Positions 1-5,982 of a stretch of DNA of 8,255 nucleotides are shown here, piece by piece; within the stretch, counting starts at the first letter, position 1, and each line of letters starts with the position of its first letter. The stretch is from contig DATFWQ010000132.1 in NCBI GenBank assembly GCA_035259145.1, positions 1-8,255 of the forward strand, in the 5' to 3' direction. The notes beneath the pieces are model-generated. The model was not told the origin of the DNA, did not search any database, and saw only the letters and a list, made by a program, of their open reading frames with translations. A program made the translations under genes and the position numbers. This DNA is from CF-161 sp035259145 (lineage in GTDB: Bacteria > Chloroflexota > Dormibacteria > Dormibacterales > Dormibacteraceae).

Positions 1-92
1 AGCCGATACTGGTCTACCGACGCGCTGCAAATGAACCATCTCCAGCCCTCGCCGCAGCGCAACGCCAGAGTAAGGTCCGAGTGCCGGCAGAC

Positions 93-120
93 GGCCCTCT
101 CAGAGATGCTCGAAAGGGCC
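93..120. repeat. Imperfect inverted repeat / stem-loop
   Basis: GGCCCTCTC at 93-101 pairs with GAAAGGGCC at 112-120 in eight of nine positions, around a 10-base loop. No T-run follows on either strand, so it is not a standard intrinsic terminator. It sits exactly over the stop codon of the minus-strand tail-like frame ending at 100. It could be a weak terminator relic or chance in GC-rich DNA. Confidence 0.4.
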
Positions 121-122
121 AT

Positions 123-140
123 TGGTCCACATTTGGTCCA
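123..140. repeat. Two TGGTCCA copies, 11 bp apart
   Basis: TGGTCCA occurs at 123-129 and 134-140, inside the 9-base direct repeat TTGGTCCAC (122-130 and 133-141). The heptamer is a near-palindrome (TGG-W-CCA) and the spacing is about one helical turn, as in some operators. It also fits chance duplication in decayed coding sequence. A third TGGTCCA lies at 1537-1543, before tyrA. Confidence 0.4.
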
Positions 141-316
141 CTTTCGCTACGGTTGCCGACCAATTCTGGCTCCCCGGTCGCCAGACCACGCCAGTCCGCC
201 CCCTTCATGGACTTCTGCAACAGCCCCCGGCGACCGCACTTATTGGCGACAGTTCAAACGTGCCGTGGCCGGCGGATCCACCGATAGGTGCGCGGTCACC
301 CAGACACACTGGTGCG

Positions 317-766
317 TCACTGCCGGGCGGGCTGGATCTGGAACACAGGATGGTCGGGGGCGATGCGTCGCAGCTCGTCATCGGTCGCTTCAGGCCCGAC
401 CCCGGCGAAGAACACGCCGACCTCGAACCGCCACTTCCGGAGGTAGGCCCTGAGAATGGGCGGCCTCACGTCTTCCGAGACCTCGGTAGCCCGGAACTTC
501 TCGGATCGGCGGCCGACGAGGAGCCGTCCCTCCCCGGCTGCCCGCAGGTTCCGTACCCACTGCGTGTGGCCGCGGGGAGCGACCAGATACCTCTGACCGT
601 CGAGGATCAGCAGGTTGACGGGCGTCATCCGCCACTCTCCGCTCCGGCGACCCTGTACGGCGAGTATGCGCGACCCGTAGACGCTGATCCCCACGCGGGT
701 CAGCAGGGCGATTCCCCGGTTGAAGACGTTCTTCGTGAACCAGTCCGGTCGTTGGTAGTGAGGCAT
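317..766 (-). CDS. Deazaflavin (F420)-dependent nitroreductase family protein
   Basis: A 149-residue protein of the DDN / F420H2-dependent nitroreductase family, split beta-barrel enzymes that use reduced coenzyme F420 to reduce quinones, nitro compounds or other activated substrates. The family core is clear: GRRSGEWRMTPVNLLILDG (39-57), then RYLVAPRGHTQWVRNLRAAG (59-78), whose basic and aromatic residues contact the cofactor in relatives, and ILRAYLRKW (104-112) and APDHPVFQI (136-144) near the C-terminus. Length is normal. The ATG start is chosen because MPHYQRPDWFTKNVFNRGIALLTR is the usual amphipathic opening; a GGTGAGG lies about 12 bases upstream, a weak ribosome site. It is divergent from the DinB-like gene across 61 bases. 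Family assignment is secure; the substrate is unknown. If right, the host should make F420. Confidence 0.88.
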   Translation of the reverse strand: MPHYQRPDWFTKNVFNRGIALLTRVGISVYGSRILAVQGRRSGEWRMTPVNLLILDGQRYLVAPRGHTQWVRNLRAAGEGRLLVGRRSEKFRATEVSEDVRPPILRAYLRKWRFEVGVFFAGVGPEATDDELRRIAPDHPVFQIQPARQ

Positions 767-798
767 GAGCTAAGTAAGCCTCACCCAGGCAGATCGAT

Positions 799-818
799 GC
801 TCCCTCGCGCCGGGGAGC
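799..818 (+). promoter_or_regulatory. Stem-loop covering the ribosome site of the DinB-like gene
   Basis: GCTCCC (799-804) pairs perfectly with GGGAGC (813-818), with a further T-G pair inside and a loop of about six bases. The right arm contains GGGGAG (812-817), the only purine-rich ribosome site for the GTG at 828. In RNA the site could be hidden. It may equally be a DNA dyad in the 61-base divergent promoter region, or the true start may be the ATG at 849, downstream of the hairpin. Confidence 0.35.
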
Positions 819-827
819 CGCTCCAAC

Positions 828-1535
828 GTGCGGACGGAGCCATGTGCGATGCTCGCTGCTGTGACGAGACGCTCCGATGGCGAGGCTTCGACTGCCGTCT
901 ACATCGAGTTGGGCTCCAAGCGCGTCTTCGCATGCGCCCTCGAGTGGCCGGGCTGGTGTCGGTCCGGCAAGAACGAGGCACAGGCCCTGGAGGCGCTCGC
1001 CACCGCCGCGCCGCGATACGCCGTCGTGGCGGCGGCAGCCGGCCTGCCGTTCTCCACCAGCGACGCGTTCGACGTCGTACAGCGCCTGCCGGGCTCGGCC
1101 GGTACGGACTTCGGTGTGCCCGGCGAGATCACGTCTCTCGACACGGAGCCCATGCTGATGCAGGACGGGGAGCGCCTCTCGGGGTTGGTAGGAGCGTCGT
1201 GGAGGGTCTTCGACCAGGTGGCCGCCGCGGCGCCGGCTCAGCTCCGCAGGGGACCGCGCGGCGGAGGTCGAGACCGCGACGCCATCATCGCCCACGTCCT
1301 CGGCGCTGAGGCCGCCTACGCGCGCAAGCTGGGGATTCGCCAGTCGCCGCCTTTGCCCGAAGATCTGGCCGCCATCACGGCACTGCGCGCGGCTATCGCG
1401 AGAGCGCTCGCCGCCCCGTCAGACGGGGCAGCTGTTGTCGAAAAGGGCTGGCCGCAGCGGTACGCTGCTCGTCGCATAGCCTGGCACGTCCTCGATCACG
1501 CGTGGGAGATCGAGGACAGGAGCGACGCTCCTTAA
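828..1535 (+). CDS. DinB-like protein with HicB-like N-terminal region
   Basis: A 235-residue protein of a type common in actinobacteria and not functionally characterised. The front part (about 23-65, VYIELGSKRVFACALEWPGWCRSGKNEAQALEAL) resembles the HicB antitoxin fold: a short strand pair with WPGWCRSG, then a helix. The back half (about 115-230) looks like a DinB/YfiT four-helix bundle: RGPRGGGRDRD, then HVLGAEAAYARKLG, and near the end RRIAWHVLDHAWEIEDRS. His156, His220 and His224 (HxxxH) match the usual DinB metal-binding histidine triad. DinB relatives include metal-dependent thiol transferases and hydrolases. The start may be GTG 828 (GGGGAG 11 bases upstream but in a hairpin) or ATG 849 (CGGAG about 9 bases upstream). 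No HicA-like partner lies nearby, so a toxin-antitoxin role is unlikely. Confidence 0.75.
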   Translation: MRTEPCAMLAAVTRRSDGEASTAVYIELGSKRVFACALEWPGWCRSGKNEAQALEALATAAPRYAVVAAAAGLPFSTSDAFDVVQRLPGSAGTDFGVPGEITSLDTEPMLMQDGERLSGLVGASWRVFDQVAAAAPAQLRRGPRGGGRDRDAIIAHVLGAEAAYARKLGIRQSPPLPEDLAAITALRAAIARALAAPSDGAAVVEKGWPQRYAARRIAWHVLDHAWEIEDRSDAP

Positions 1536-1641
1536 CTGGTCCAACCTGTTCGGTGGCGACTCCGGCTTCGTCGTCCGTGGTCAGAGAATTGGGTTCGAGC
1601 GGATGTCAACGGCCACGGTCTGCTTACGCGAACATAGCGGG

Positions 1642-2451
1642 ATGCGTGTAGGCATCATCGGCCTGGGATTGATGGGGGCGTCACTTGCGCTCGCCCTGCG
1701 GGCGGCCCGGCCCGACCTGGAGCTGGTGGGCAGCGACACCGACGAGGACACCATGCGGCTGGCTGCCGGCCGTGGCGTCGTGTCAGCCGGAGACGCGCTG
1801 GAAGCAGACGTCGTGGTGCTGGCGACCCCGATCCCGGCACTCCCCGAAATCCTCTCCAGGCTTGCCGGGACGGCTGCTGTGGTCACCGACATGGCCAGCA
1901 CAAAGGTTCGGGTGATGGGCTGGGCCGCGGCAGCCGGCGTCGACCTGGTCGGCGGTCATCCGATGTGTGGCCGGGAGCAGGGGGGAATCCGCGCCGCAGA
2001 TCCTCAAATCTTTCATGGAGCGCCCTGGATCCTGACTCGCGATCACCGAACGGTGACCGAGCTGGTTCAGGCGGTCGGGGCGATCCCCGTCTTCATGGAC
2101 GCTGCGCGACACGACCGGCTTGTGGCGGGTGTCAGCCACGTTGCGTTCATGCTCTCGGTGGCGTACGTGCTGGCTCTGGCGGATCAGCCCGACTGGCCCG
2201 ACATGCAGACGGTCGCCGGGCCGGGCTTTCGCGACGTCAGCCGCCTGGCCGCCGGCGACCCTGAGCTTTACGCAGCGATCGTCAGCACGAACGGCGAATG
2301 CATCGCCGATGCGATGAGGTGGGTCGAGGGCTCGCTGGCCCGGCTGCGGCGCCATCTGGAGGGGCGGGATGGCAGGCTGGTCGAGCTGTTCGAGGAGGCG
2401 CGGCGGGTGCGGGAGCGCTGGGGCGGCGCGTCGCCGGAGACTGAAGCGTGA
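1642..2451 (+). CDS. tyrA: Prephenate dehydrogenase
   Basis: Oxidatively decarboxylates prephenate to 4-hydroxyphenylpyruvate, the committed step to tyrosine. From ATG 1642 it is 269 residues. It starts at the Rossmann strand MRVGIIGLGLMGASLA (GLGLMG 7-12); Asp32 after the second strand suggests NAD rather than NADP. DMASTK (83-88) and GGHPMCGREQGGI (104-116), with the catalytic His106, are family hallmarks. The C-terminal helical dimerisation part has HDRLVAGVSH (157-166) and AGPGFRDVSRLAAGDPELY (192-210). The usual SHLPH reads SHVAF, so the second histidine is lost. There is no ACT domain and no fused chorismate mutase, so feedback control through ACT is absent. An in-frame ATG at 1603 would add 13 residues ahead of the Rossmann strand; 1642 is preferred, though neither has a clear ribosome site. 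It overlaps aroA by 4 bases (GTGA). Confidence 0.93.
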   Translation: MRVGIIGLGLMGASLALALRAARPDLELVGSDTDEDTMRLAAGRGVVSAGDALEADVVVLATPIPALPEILSRLAGTAAVVTDMASTKVRVMGWAAAAGVDLVGGHPMCGREQGGIRAADPQIFHGAPWILTRDHRTVTELVQAVGAIPVFMDAARHDRLVAGVSHVAFMLSVAYVLALADQPDWPDMQTVAGPGFRDVSRLAAGDPELYAAIVSTNGECIADAMRWVEGSLARLRRHLEGRDGRLVELFEEARRVRERWGGASPETEA

Positions 2452-3710
2452 CCGCAATCGTTCGGTCACCACGCCGGTTGCAGGGCGACATCCGTCTGCC
2501 GGGGGACAAGTCCATCTCACACCGCGCCATGATCCTTAATGCCGTTGCAGACGGAGAAGCCCGGATAAGTGGCCTGTCGTCGGGCGCCGACGTGGCGAGC
2601 ACCGCCCGGTGCCTGCGGGCACTCGGCGTCCCGATCGAAGACTGTCGAGTGATGGGGCGGGGATTGGACGGCTTGAGCGCGCCGGCCGGCCCGCTCGACT
2701 GCGGCAACTCCGGAACGACCATGCGGCTTCTCGCCGGACTCCTGGCCGGCCGCCCGTTCAGCGTCACCCTGATCGGCGACGAATCGCTGTCTCGCCGGCC
2801 GATGGAACGCGTTGTGGCCCCCCTCCGGCTGATGGGCGCGCACGCCGACACCGAACCGTTGCGGGTGGGCGGGGATGGTCCGCTGCACGGAATCGAGTAC
2901 GTGAGCCCGGTGGCCAGCGCCCAGGTCAAATCTGCGCTCTTGCTTGCCGGCCTGTCTGCCGCCGGCCCGACGCGCATTGTGGAGCCCTCTCCGACCCGTG
3001 ATCACACCGAGCGGATGCTGCAAGCCATGGGCGCCCCGGTCGTGAGGGACGGGCCGGCAGTCATCCTGAGCGGGCCCGCCGGCGCCCTGCGCCCGCTGCA
3101 CGTCCGAGTCCCGGGGGACCTCTCGGCCGCAGCGTTCTGGCTGGTCGCCGCCGGACTTCACCATCATGGGCGGGTCCGGCTGCCCGGCGTCGGGGTGAAC
3201 CCCACCCGAGCCGCGGTCCTCGATGTCCTTGCCGGCTGTGGGATCGAGGTGGTGAGGCTGGAGGCCCACATGGAAGGGGCAGAGCCGGTCGCCGATCTGG
3301 TGGTGGGCACGGCGCGCGAGCCACGCCCGTTCGAGGTTGATGGCGCCCGGGCGGCGGAGCTGATCGATGAGCTGCCGGTGCTGGCGGTGGCTGCAGCGCT
3401 GCTCCCGGGCACGTCGCGGATCACCGGCGCAGCCGAGCTCCGTGTCAAGGAGTCGGACCGTATTGCAGCTACGGCCGCGGGCCTTTCAGCCATGGGCGCC
3501 GACGTGACCGAGCTTCCGGACGGCTGGGAGATCCACGGGCCGCGCCGGCTTGAGGGCGCTCGCGTCTCTTCCCTCGGCGATCACCGGGTCGCCATGGCAC
3601 TGGCCGTCGCGGGCCTCCTCGCCGACGGTCAGACCGAGATCGAGGATTCCGACTGCGTCGAGATCTCGTACCCCACGTTCTGGGACGACCTGGAAGCGAT
3701 GTGCTCCTAG
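2448..3710 (+). CDS. aroA: 3-phosphoshikimate 1-carboxyvinyltransferase (EPSP synthase)
   Basis: Transfers the enolpyruvyl group of PEP to shikimate-3-phosphate, the penultimate step to chorismate, in the cytoplasm. Its 420 residues cover the full two-domain fold. Visible motifs: GDKSISHRAMI (19-29) with catalytic Lys21, GNSGTTMRLLAG (86-97) in the PEP site, LSRRPMERV (114-122), SAQVK (157-161), RDHTE (184-188), NPTR (251-254), IDELP (306-310) with catalytic Asp307, VKESDRI (333-339) and GDHRVAMAL (377-385). The set GDKS, SAQxK, RxHxE and NxTR is what defines the Bacillus-like class II enzymes, often less sensitive to glyphosate; that property is inferred, not shown. The GTG start overlaps the tyrA stop by 4 bases, with GGAG eight bases upstream. 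The cmk gene that often follows aroA is missing. Confidence 0.97.
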   Translation: MTAIVRSPRRLQGDIRLPGDKSISHRAMILNAVADGEARISGLSSGADVASTARCLRALGVPIEDCRVMGRGLDGLSAPAGPLDCGNSGTTMRLLAGLLAGRPFSVTLIGDESLSRRPMERVVAPLRLMGAHADTEPLRVGGDGPLHGIEYVSPVASAQVKSALLLAGLSAAGPTRIVEPSPTRDHTERMLQAMGAPVVRDGPAVILSGPAGALRPLHVRVPGDLSAAAFWLVAAGLHHHGRVRLPGVGVNPTRAAVLDVLAGCGIEVVRLEAHMEGAEPVADLVVGTAREPRPFEVDGARAAELIDELPVLAVAAALLPGTSRITGAAELRVKESDRIAATAAGLSAMGADVTELPDGWEIHGPRRLEGARVSSLGDHRVAMALAVAGLLADGQTEIEDSDCVEISYPTFWDDLEAMCS

Positions 3711-4297
3711 CCAACGACCTCGACATCCCGGTCGTGGTGCTGGACGTCCACGAGCTGGAGATCACCGAGCCCAGGGCCGACTTCGATAAGGAGGTCGCGG
3801 CTGTCGAGGCATGGGCGAGAAACGGGCACATGCCGGACATCGGGCCGGCGCGGGCGTTGTACCGCCACTTCGGCATCGACCCAACGCGGTACAGGCCCTC
3901 CAGCGAAGCCCTCCTCAGGCGTGTGCTGCGAGGCGAACACCTGCCGCGCGTGAACTCGCTGGTGGATGTCGCCAACGTGGTCTCGCTCCGGCTGCAGGTG
4001 CCGATCGGGCTCTACGACCTGGCCCTGACCGAGGGCTCGCTGACCCTGCGCCTGGGCCGCGACGGCGAAACCTACGCGGGCATCCGCAAGGACGTCGTCA
4101 GCGTCGCCGGGCGCATTTGCGTGGCAGACGATGCCGGACCCTGCGGCAACCCCACGGCCGATTCAGCCCGGACGATGATCACCACTGCCACCGAGCGGGC
4201 CGCCTGGTTATTCTTCCTGCCCGTGGCGGAGCGGGACCTGAGGTGGACTTACGAGCTGGTCGCACGCTACGGTCGCGGCCTGGTGCGGCTGCCGTGA
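3701..4297 (+). CDS. Free-standing B3/B4 domain protein (PheRS beta editing-domain homologue)
   Basis: A 198-residue protein resembling the B3/B4 domain of the phenylalanyl-tRNA synthetase beta chain (COG3382 type), without any synthetase parts. Supporting stretches are ARALYRHFGIDPTRYRPSSEALLRRVLRG (50-78), LPRVNSLVDVANVVSLRLQVPIGLYDL (81-107), then a beta-rich part and GNPTADSARTMITTATERA (149-167), which lines the active pocket in the family. In PheRS this domain hydrolyses tyrosine wrongly attached to tRNA-Phe; free-standing relatives may act on mischarged tRNAs or free aminoacyl compounds, so function here is inferred. GTG 3701 overlaps the end of aroA by 10 bases, with GGAA about five bases upstream, so translation is probably coupled. 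It ends in a 4-base overlap with the FAD oxidoreductase. Its place after tyrA and aroA fits a role connected with tyrosine and phenylalanine. Confidence 0.85.
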   Translation: MLLANDLDIPVVVLDVHELEITEPRADFDKEVAAVEAWARNGHMPDIGPARALYRHFGIDPTRYRPSSEALLRRVLRGEHLPRVNSLVDVANVVSLRLQVPIGLYDLALTEGSLTLRLGRDGETYAGIRKDVVSVAGRICVADDAGPCGNPTADSARTMITTATERAAWLFFLPVAERDLRWTYELVARYGRGLVRLP

Positions 4298-5316
4298 TCC
4301 TGGTCCTGGGCGGCGGCGTCGCCGGAGCCGCCCTTGCCTGGGCTCTGACCCGGCGCGGACGCAAGGACGTCGTCGTTTTCGACCTGCTGCCGATGGGTTC
4401 GGGCTCCACCACCAAAGCCTTTGGCGGCTTCCGCACTCAACAGGGCAGCCCGATCAACGTCGCGCTCTCTCTGGCGTCGCGGCCGTTCTTCGAGTCGCGT
4501 GCCGAGCGCATCGGCTTCCAACCGGTCGGCTATCTCTATGTGGCCTGCGGGGAGAACGCCGTCGTCGAGCTGGCTCGGCGAGCAGGATTCCAGCGCTCGC
4601 AGGGCCTGCCCATCGAACACCCCGACCCAGGCGGACTGGTGCCCTTCTGTGCCGTCGACGGCGTGAGGGCGGCGAACTACTGCCGGCTGGACGGAACCTA
4701 TCAGCCCGCACGCATCCTGGAGTGCCTGGTTGAAGAGGCGACGGCGGCCGGCGCCGAGTTCCGCTTCGGCGCCGAAGCTCGCCCGACCGAGCTGGCGGCC
4801 GCGGAGGCCGTGGCGGTCTGCGCGGGCATGTGGTCGCGGAAGGTGGGCGAGGAACTGGGCGTACGGCTGGGCGTGACCCCCCTCGAGCGCAGCATCTTCA
4901 CCGTCGGTCCGTTCGGCTGGCTGCCCCGCGCCGTGCCGGTCACACTGGACGCCGATACCGGATACCACTTCCGCGAACGTGACCGCTACCTGCTGGTGAC
5001 CGGGCCGGGCGACCCCAACGACTGGGCACACCACCGCCAGTGGCTCTCGGGCTTCGCGCCGCGCGCAGCCACCGAGCGACCGGCCGGCCACTGGACCGGC
5101 TTCTACGAGATGACCTTCGACCATCACCCCCTGGTCGGCCAGACCGAGCGGCCGGGAATCTGGGCGTCATGTGGCTTCAGCGGCCACGGAGTGATGCACG
5201 CGCCTGCGGTCGCCGACAGCCTGGCGGCGATGATGCTGGGCCAGTCACCGCCAATCGACGTCTCCGCACTGAGCCCGCTGCGCACCGAGGCGCTCGTGGA
5301 CACCACGCAGCTCTGA
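4294..5316 (+). CDS. FAD-dependent amino acid oxidase-like oxidoreductase (DAO family)
   Basis: A 340-residue flavoenzyme of the D-amino acid oxidase / glycine oxidase / sarcosine oxidase beta group, which oxidise C-N bonds of amines or amino acids. It opens directly on the FAD-binding strand VILVLGGGVAGAALAWAL (GGGVAG 6-11), with an acidic residue (Asp30) ending the second strand. SGSTTKAFGGFRTQQG (36-51) is the DAO-family flavin loop. VAVCAGMWSRKVGEELG (173-189) is the second nucleotide-contact segment, and FYEMTFDHHPLVG (270-282) followed by GFSGHGVMHAPAVADSLA (294-311) is the typical C-terminal flavin signature. The frame is open back to 3811, but GTG 4294 is chosen: it overlaps the previous stop as GTGA and starts exactly at the Rossmann strand. 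It is slightly shorter than most sarcosine oxidase beta chains. The substrate cannot be read from sequence; an amino acid is plausible given the operon. Confidence 0.87.
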   Translation: MILVLGGGVAGAALAWALTRRGRKDVVVFDLLPMGSGSTTKAFGGFRTQQGSPINVALSLASRPFFESRAERIGFQPVGYLYVACGENAVVELARRAGFQRSQGLPIEHPDPGGLVPFCAVDGVRAANYCRLDGTYQPARILECLVEEATAAGAEFRFGAEARPTELAAAEAVAVCAGMWSRKVGEELGVRLGVTPLERSIFTVGPFGWLPRAVPVTLDADTGYHFRERDRYLLVTGPGDPNDWAHHRQWLSGFAPRAATERPAGHWTGFYEMTFDHHPLVGQTERPGIWASCGFSGHGVMHAPAVADSLAAMMLGQSPPIDVSALSPLRTEALVDTTQL

Positions 5317-5327
5317 GGAGGGTGTCG

Positions 5328-5927
5328 GTGCCGGCTGAGCGCGTGCTGTGTGTCAGACGCGAAGAGATCTTCCCGGCCGGTGCGTGGCACGGTTTCGTCA
5401 GCCACGGCCTGGACGAAGCTCAGAGGCTCTTCCGTGACCGTTCCTTCTTCATGCCCAGGCGCGACGTCGAGGAAGACCCCGGCTACCAGCAGATCATCCC
5501 CTATCTCGTATTCCGTCACGGAGATCGGTACCTCCTGACGAAGAGGTTGAAGGCGTCGTCCGAGAAACGGCTGCGCCACCTGTACTCGCTCGGCGTAGGC
5601 GGCCACATCAACCCTGAAGACGTGGCCGACGGAGACCCCCTGACCTCCGGCATGCGCCGAGAGTGGGAGGAGGAGGTCGTTTACAGGGGGTCCTTCGAGG
5701 CGCGTCTGCTCGGGCTGATCCATGAGGAGTCGGCCCCCGTGGGTCGTGTGCATCTGGGCGTGGTGTTCCTGATCGAAGGCGACGACGACGACATCGCGAT
5801 CCGGGAGACTGACAAGCTTTCCGGCGAGCTGCTTGCGCTGGACGAGATGCGGATCTACTACCTGGAGATGGAATCCTGGTCCCAGATCGTCTACGACCGG
5901 CTGCTGTCTGAGCGCAAGGCGGGTTGA
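5328..5927 (+). CDS. NUDIX hydrolase, predicted phosphoesterase (COG4112-like)
   Basis: A 199-residue NUDIX-fold protein of the predicted-phosphoesterase type, cytoplasmic, substrate unknown. The N-terminus VLCVRREEIFPAGAWHGF (6-23) is typical of this subgroup. YLVFRHGDRYLLTKRLKASSEKRLRHLYSLGVGGHINPED (59-98) leads into the NUDIX helix RREWEEEV (110-117). The metal-binding REWEEE core (111-116) is intact, but the gap between Glu97 and Arg111 is 13 residues against 7 in the standard box, and the following glycine is replaced (VVY, 117-119). A run of four aspartates (152-155) sits in a loop. GTG 5328 is chosen because AGGAGG (5316-5321) lies six bases upstream, the best ribosome site in the window; GTG 5322 is too close. 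It is the last gene of the operon, 11 bases after the FAD gene. Confidence 0.87.
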   Translation: MPAERVLCVRREEIFPAGAWHGFVSHGLDEAQRLFRDRSFFMPRRDVEEDPGYQQIIPYLVFRHGDRYLLTKRLKASSEKRLRHLYSLGVGGHINPEDVADGDPLTSGMRREWEEEVVYRGSFEARLLGLIHEESAPVGRVHLGVVFLIEGDDDDIAIRETDKLSGELLALDEMRIYYLEMESWSQIVYDRLLSERKAG

Positions 5928-5929
5928 GC

Positions 5930-5960
5930 CGGCGCGGCGGCGCCGAGAATTTCCTTTCCC
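5930..5960 (+). terminator. Possible intrinsic terminator of the tyrA-NUDIX operon
   Basis: CGGCGC (5930-5935) pairs with GCGCCG (5940-5945) around the loop GGCG, followed by a pyrimidine-rich run with five Ts in nine bases (AATTTCCTTTCCC). It begins three bases after the NUDIX stop, in the 55-base gap between convergent genes, where a terminator is expected. The short stem and broken T-run make it weak. Read from the trpS side there is no T-run, so it would act on the plus strand only. Confidence 0.35.
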
Positions 5961-5982
5961 GTGCGCCAGCCAGCGAGCGGCT

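Larger units (their letters stand above)
1..316. other. No convincing gene; possible decayed coding tail
   Basis: Open frames of 68 to 140 codons cross this stretch on both strands, but none reads like a known protein and they contradict each other. On the minus strand one frame (about 204 down to the TGA at 102-100) ends in VDQMWTNGPFEHL, which resembles the free C-terminal tails of actinobacterial site-specific integrases. It is closed upstream by a stop at 207-205, so at best it is a remnant. Also present are a stem-loop (93-120), two TGGTCCA repeats (123-140), and a bulged 6-bp hairpin (297-314) just past the stop of the minus-strand nitroreductase, without a T-run. No tRNA or rRNA was seen. 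Confidence 0.4.

Noticed and set aside
390..1295. 301-codon minus-strand open frame
   Set aside because: It overlaps both the nitroreductase (different frame) and the DinB-like gene (antisense); no recognisable domain.
122..1309. 395-codon plus-strand open frame over the nitroreductase and start of the DinB-like gene
   Set aside because: It runs antisense to a clearly conserved nitroreductase and has Arg/Pro-rich, family-less composition; it is a high-GC shadow.
1585..1610. GGTTCGAGC resembling a tRNA T-loop before tyrA
   Set aside because: No pairing T-stem, anticodon arm or acceptor stem around it.
3811..4293. N-terminal extension of the FAD oxidoreductase by 161 residues
   Set aside because: The extension lies wholly over the B3/B4 gene, is Arg/Ala-rich, and the flavin fold begins exactly at GTG 4294 with a GTGA overlap.
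4267..5127. 286-codon minus-strand open frame
   Set aside because: Antisense shadow of the FAD oxidoreductase, with no recognisable motif.
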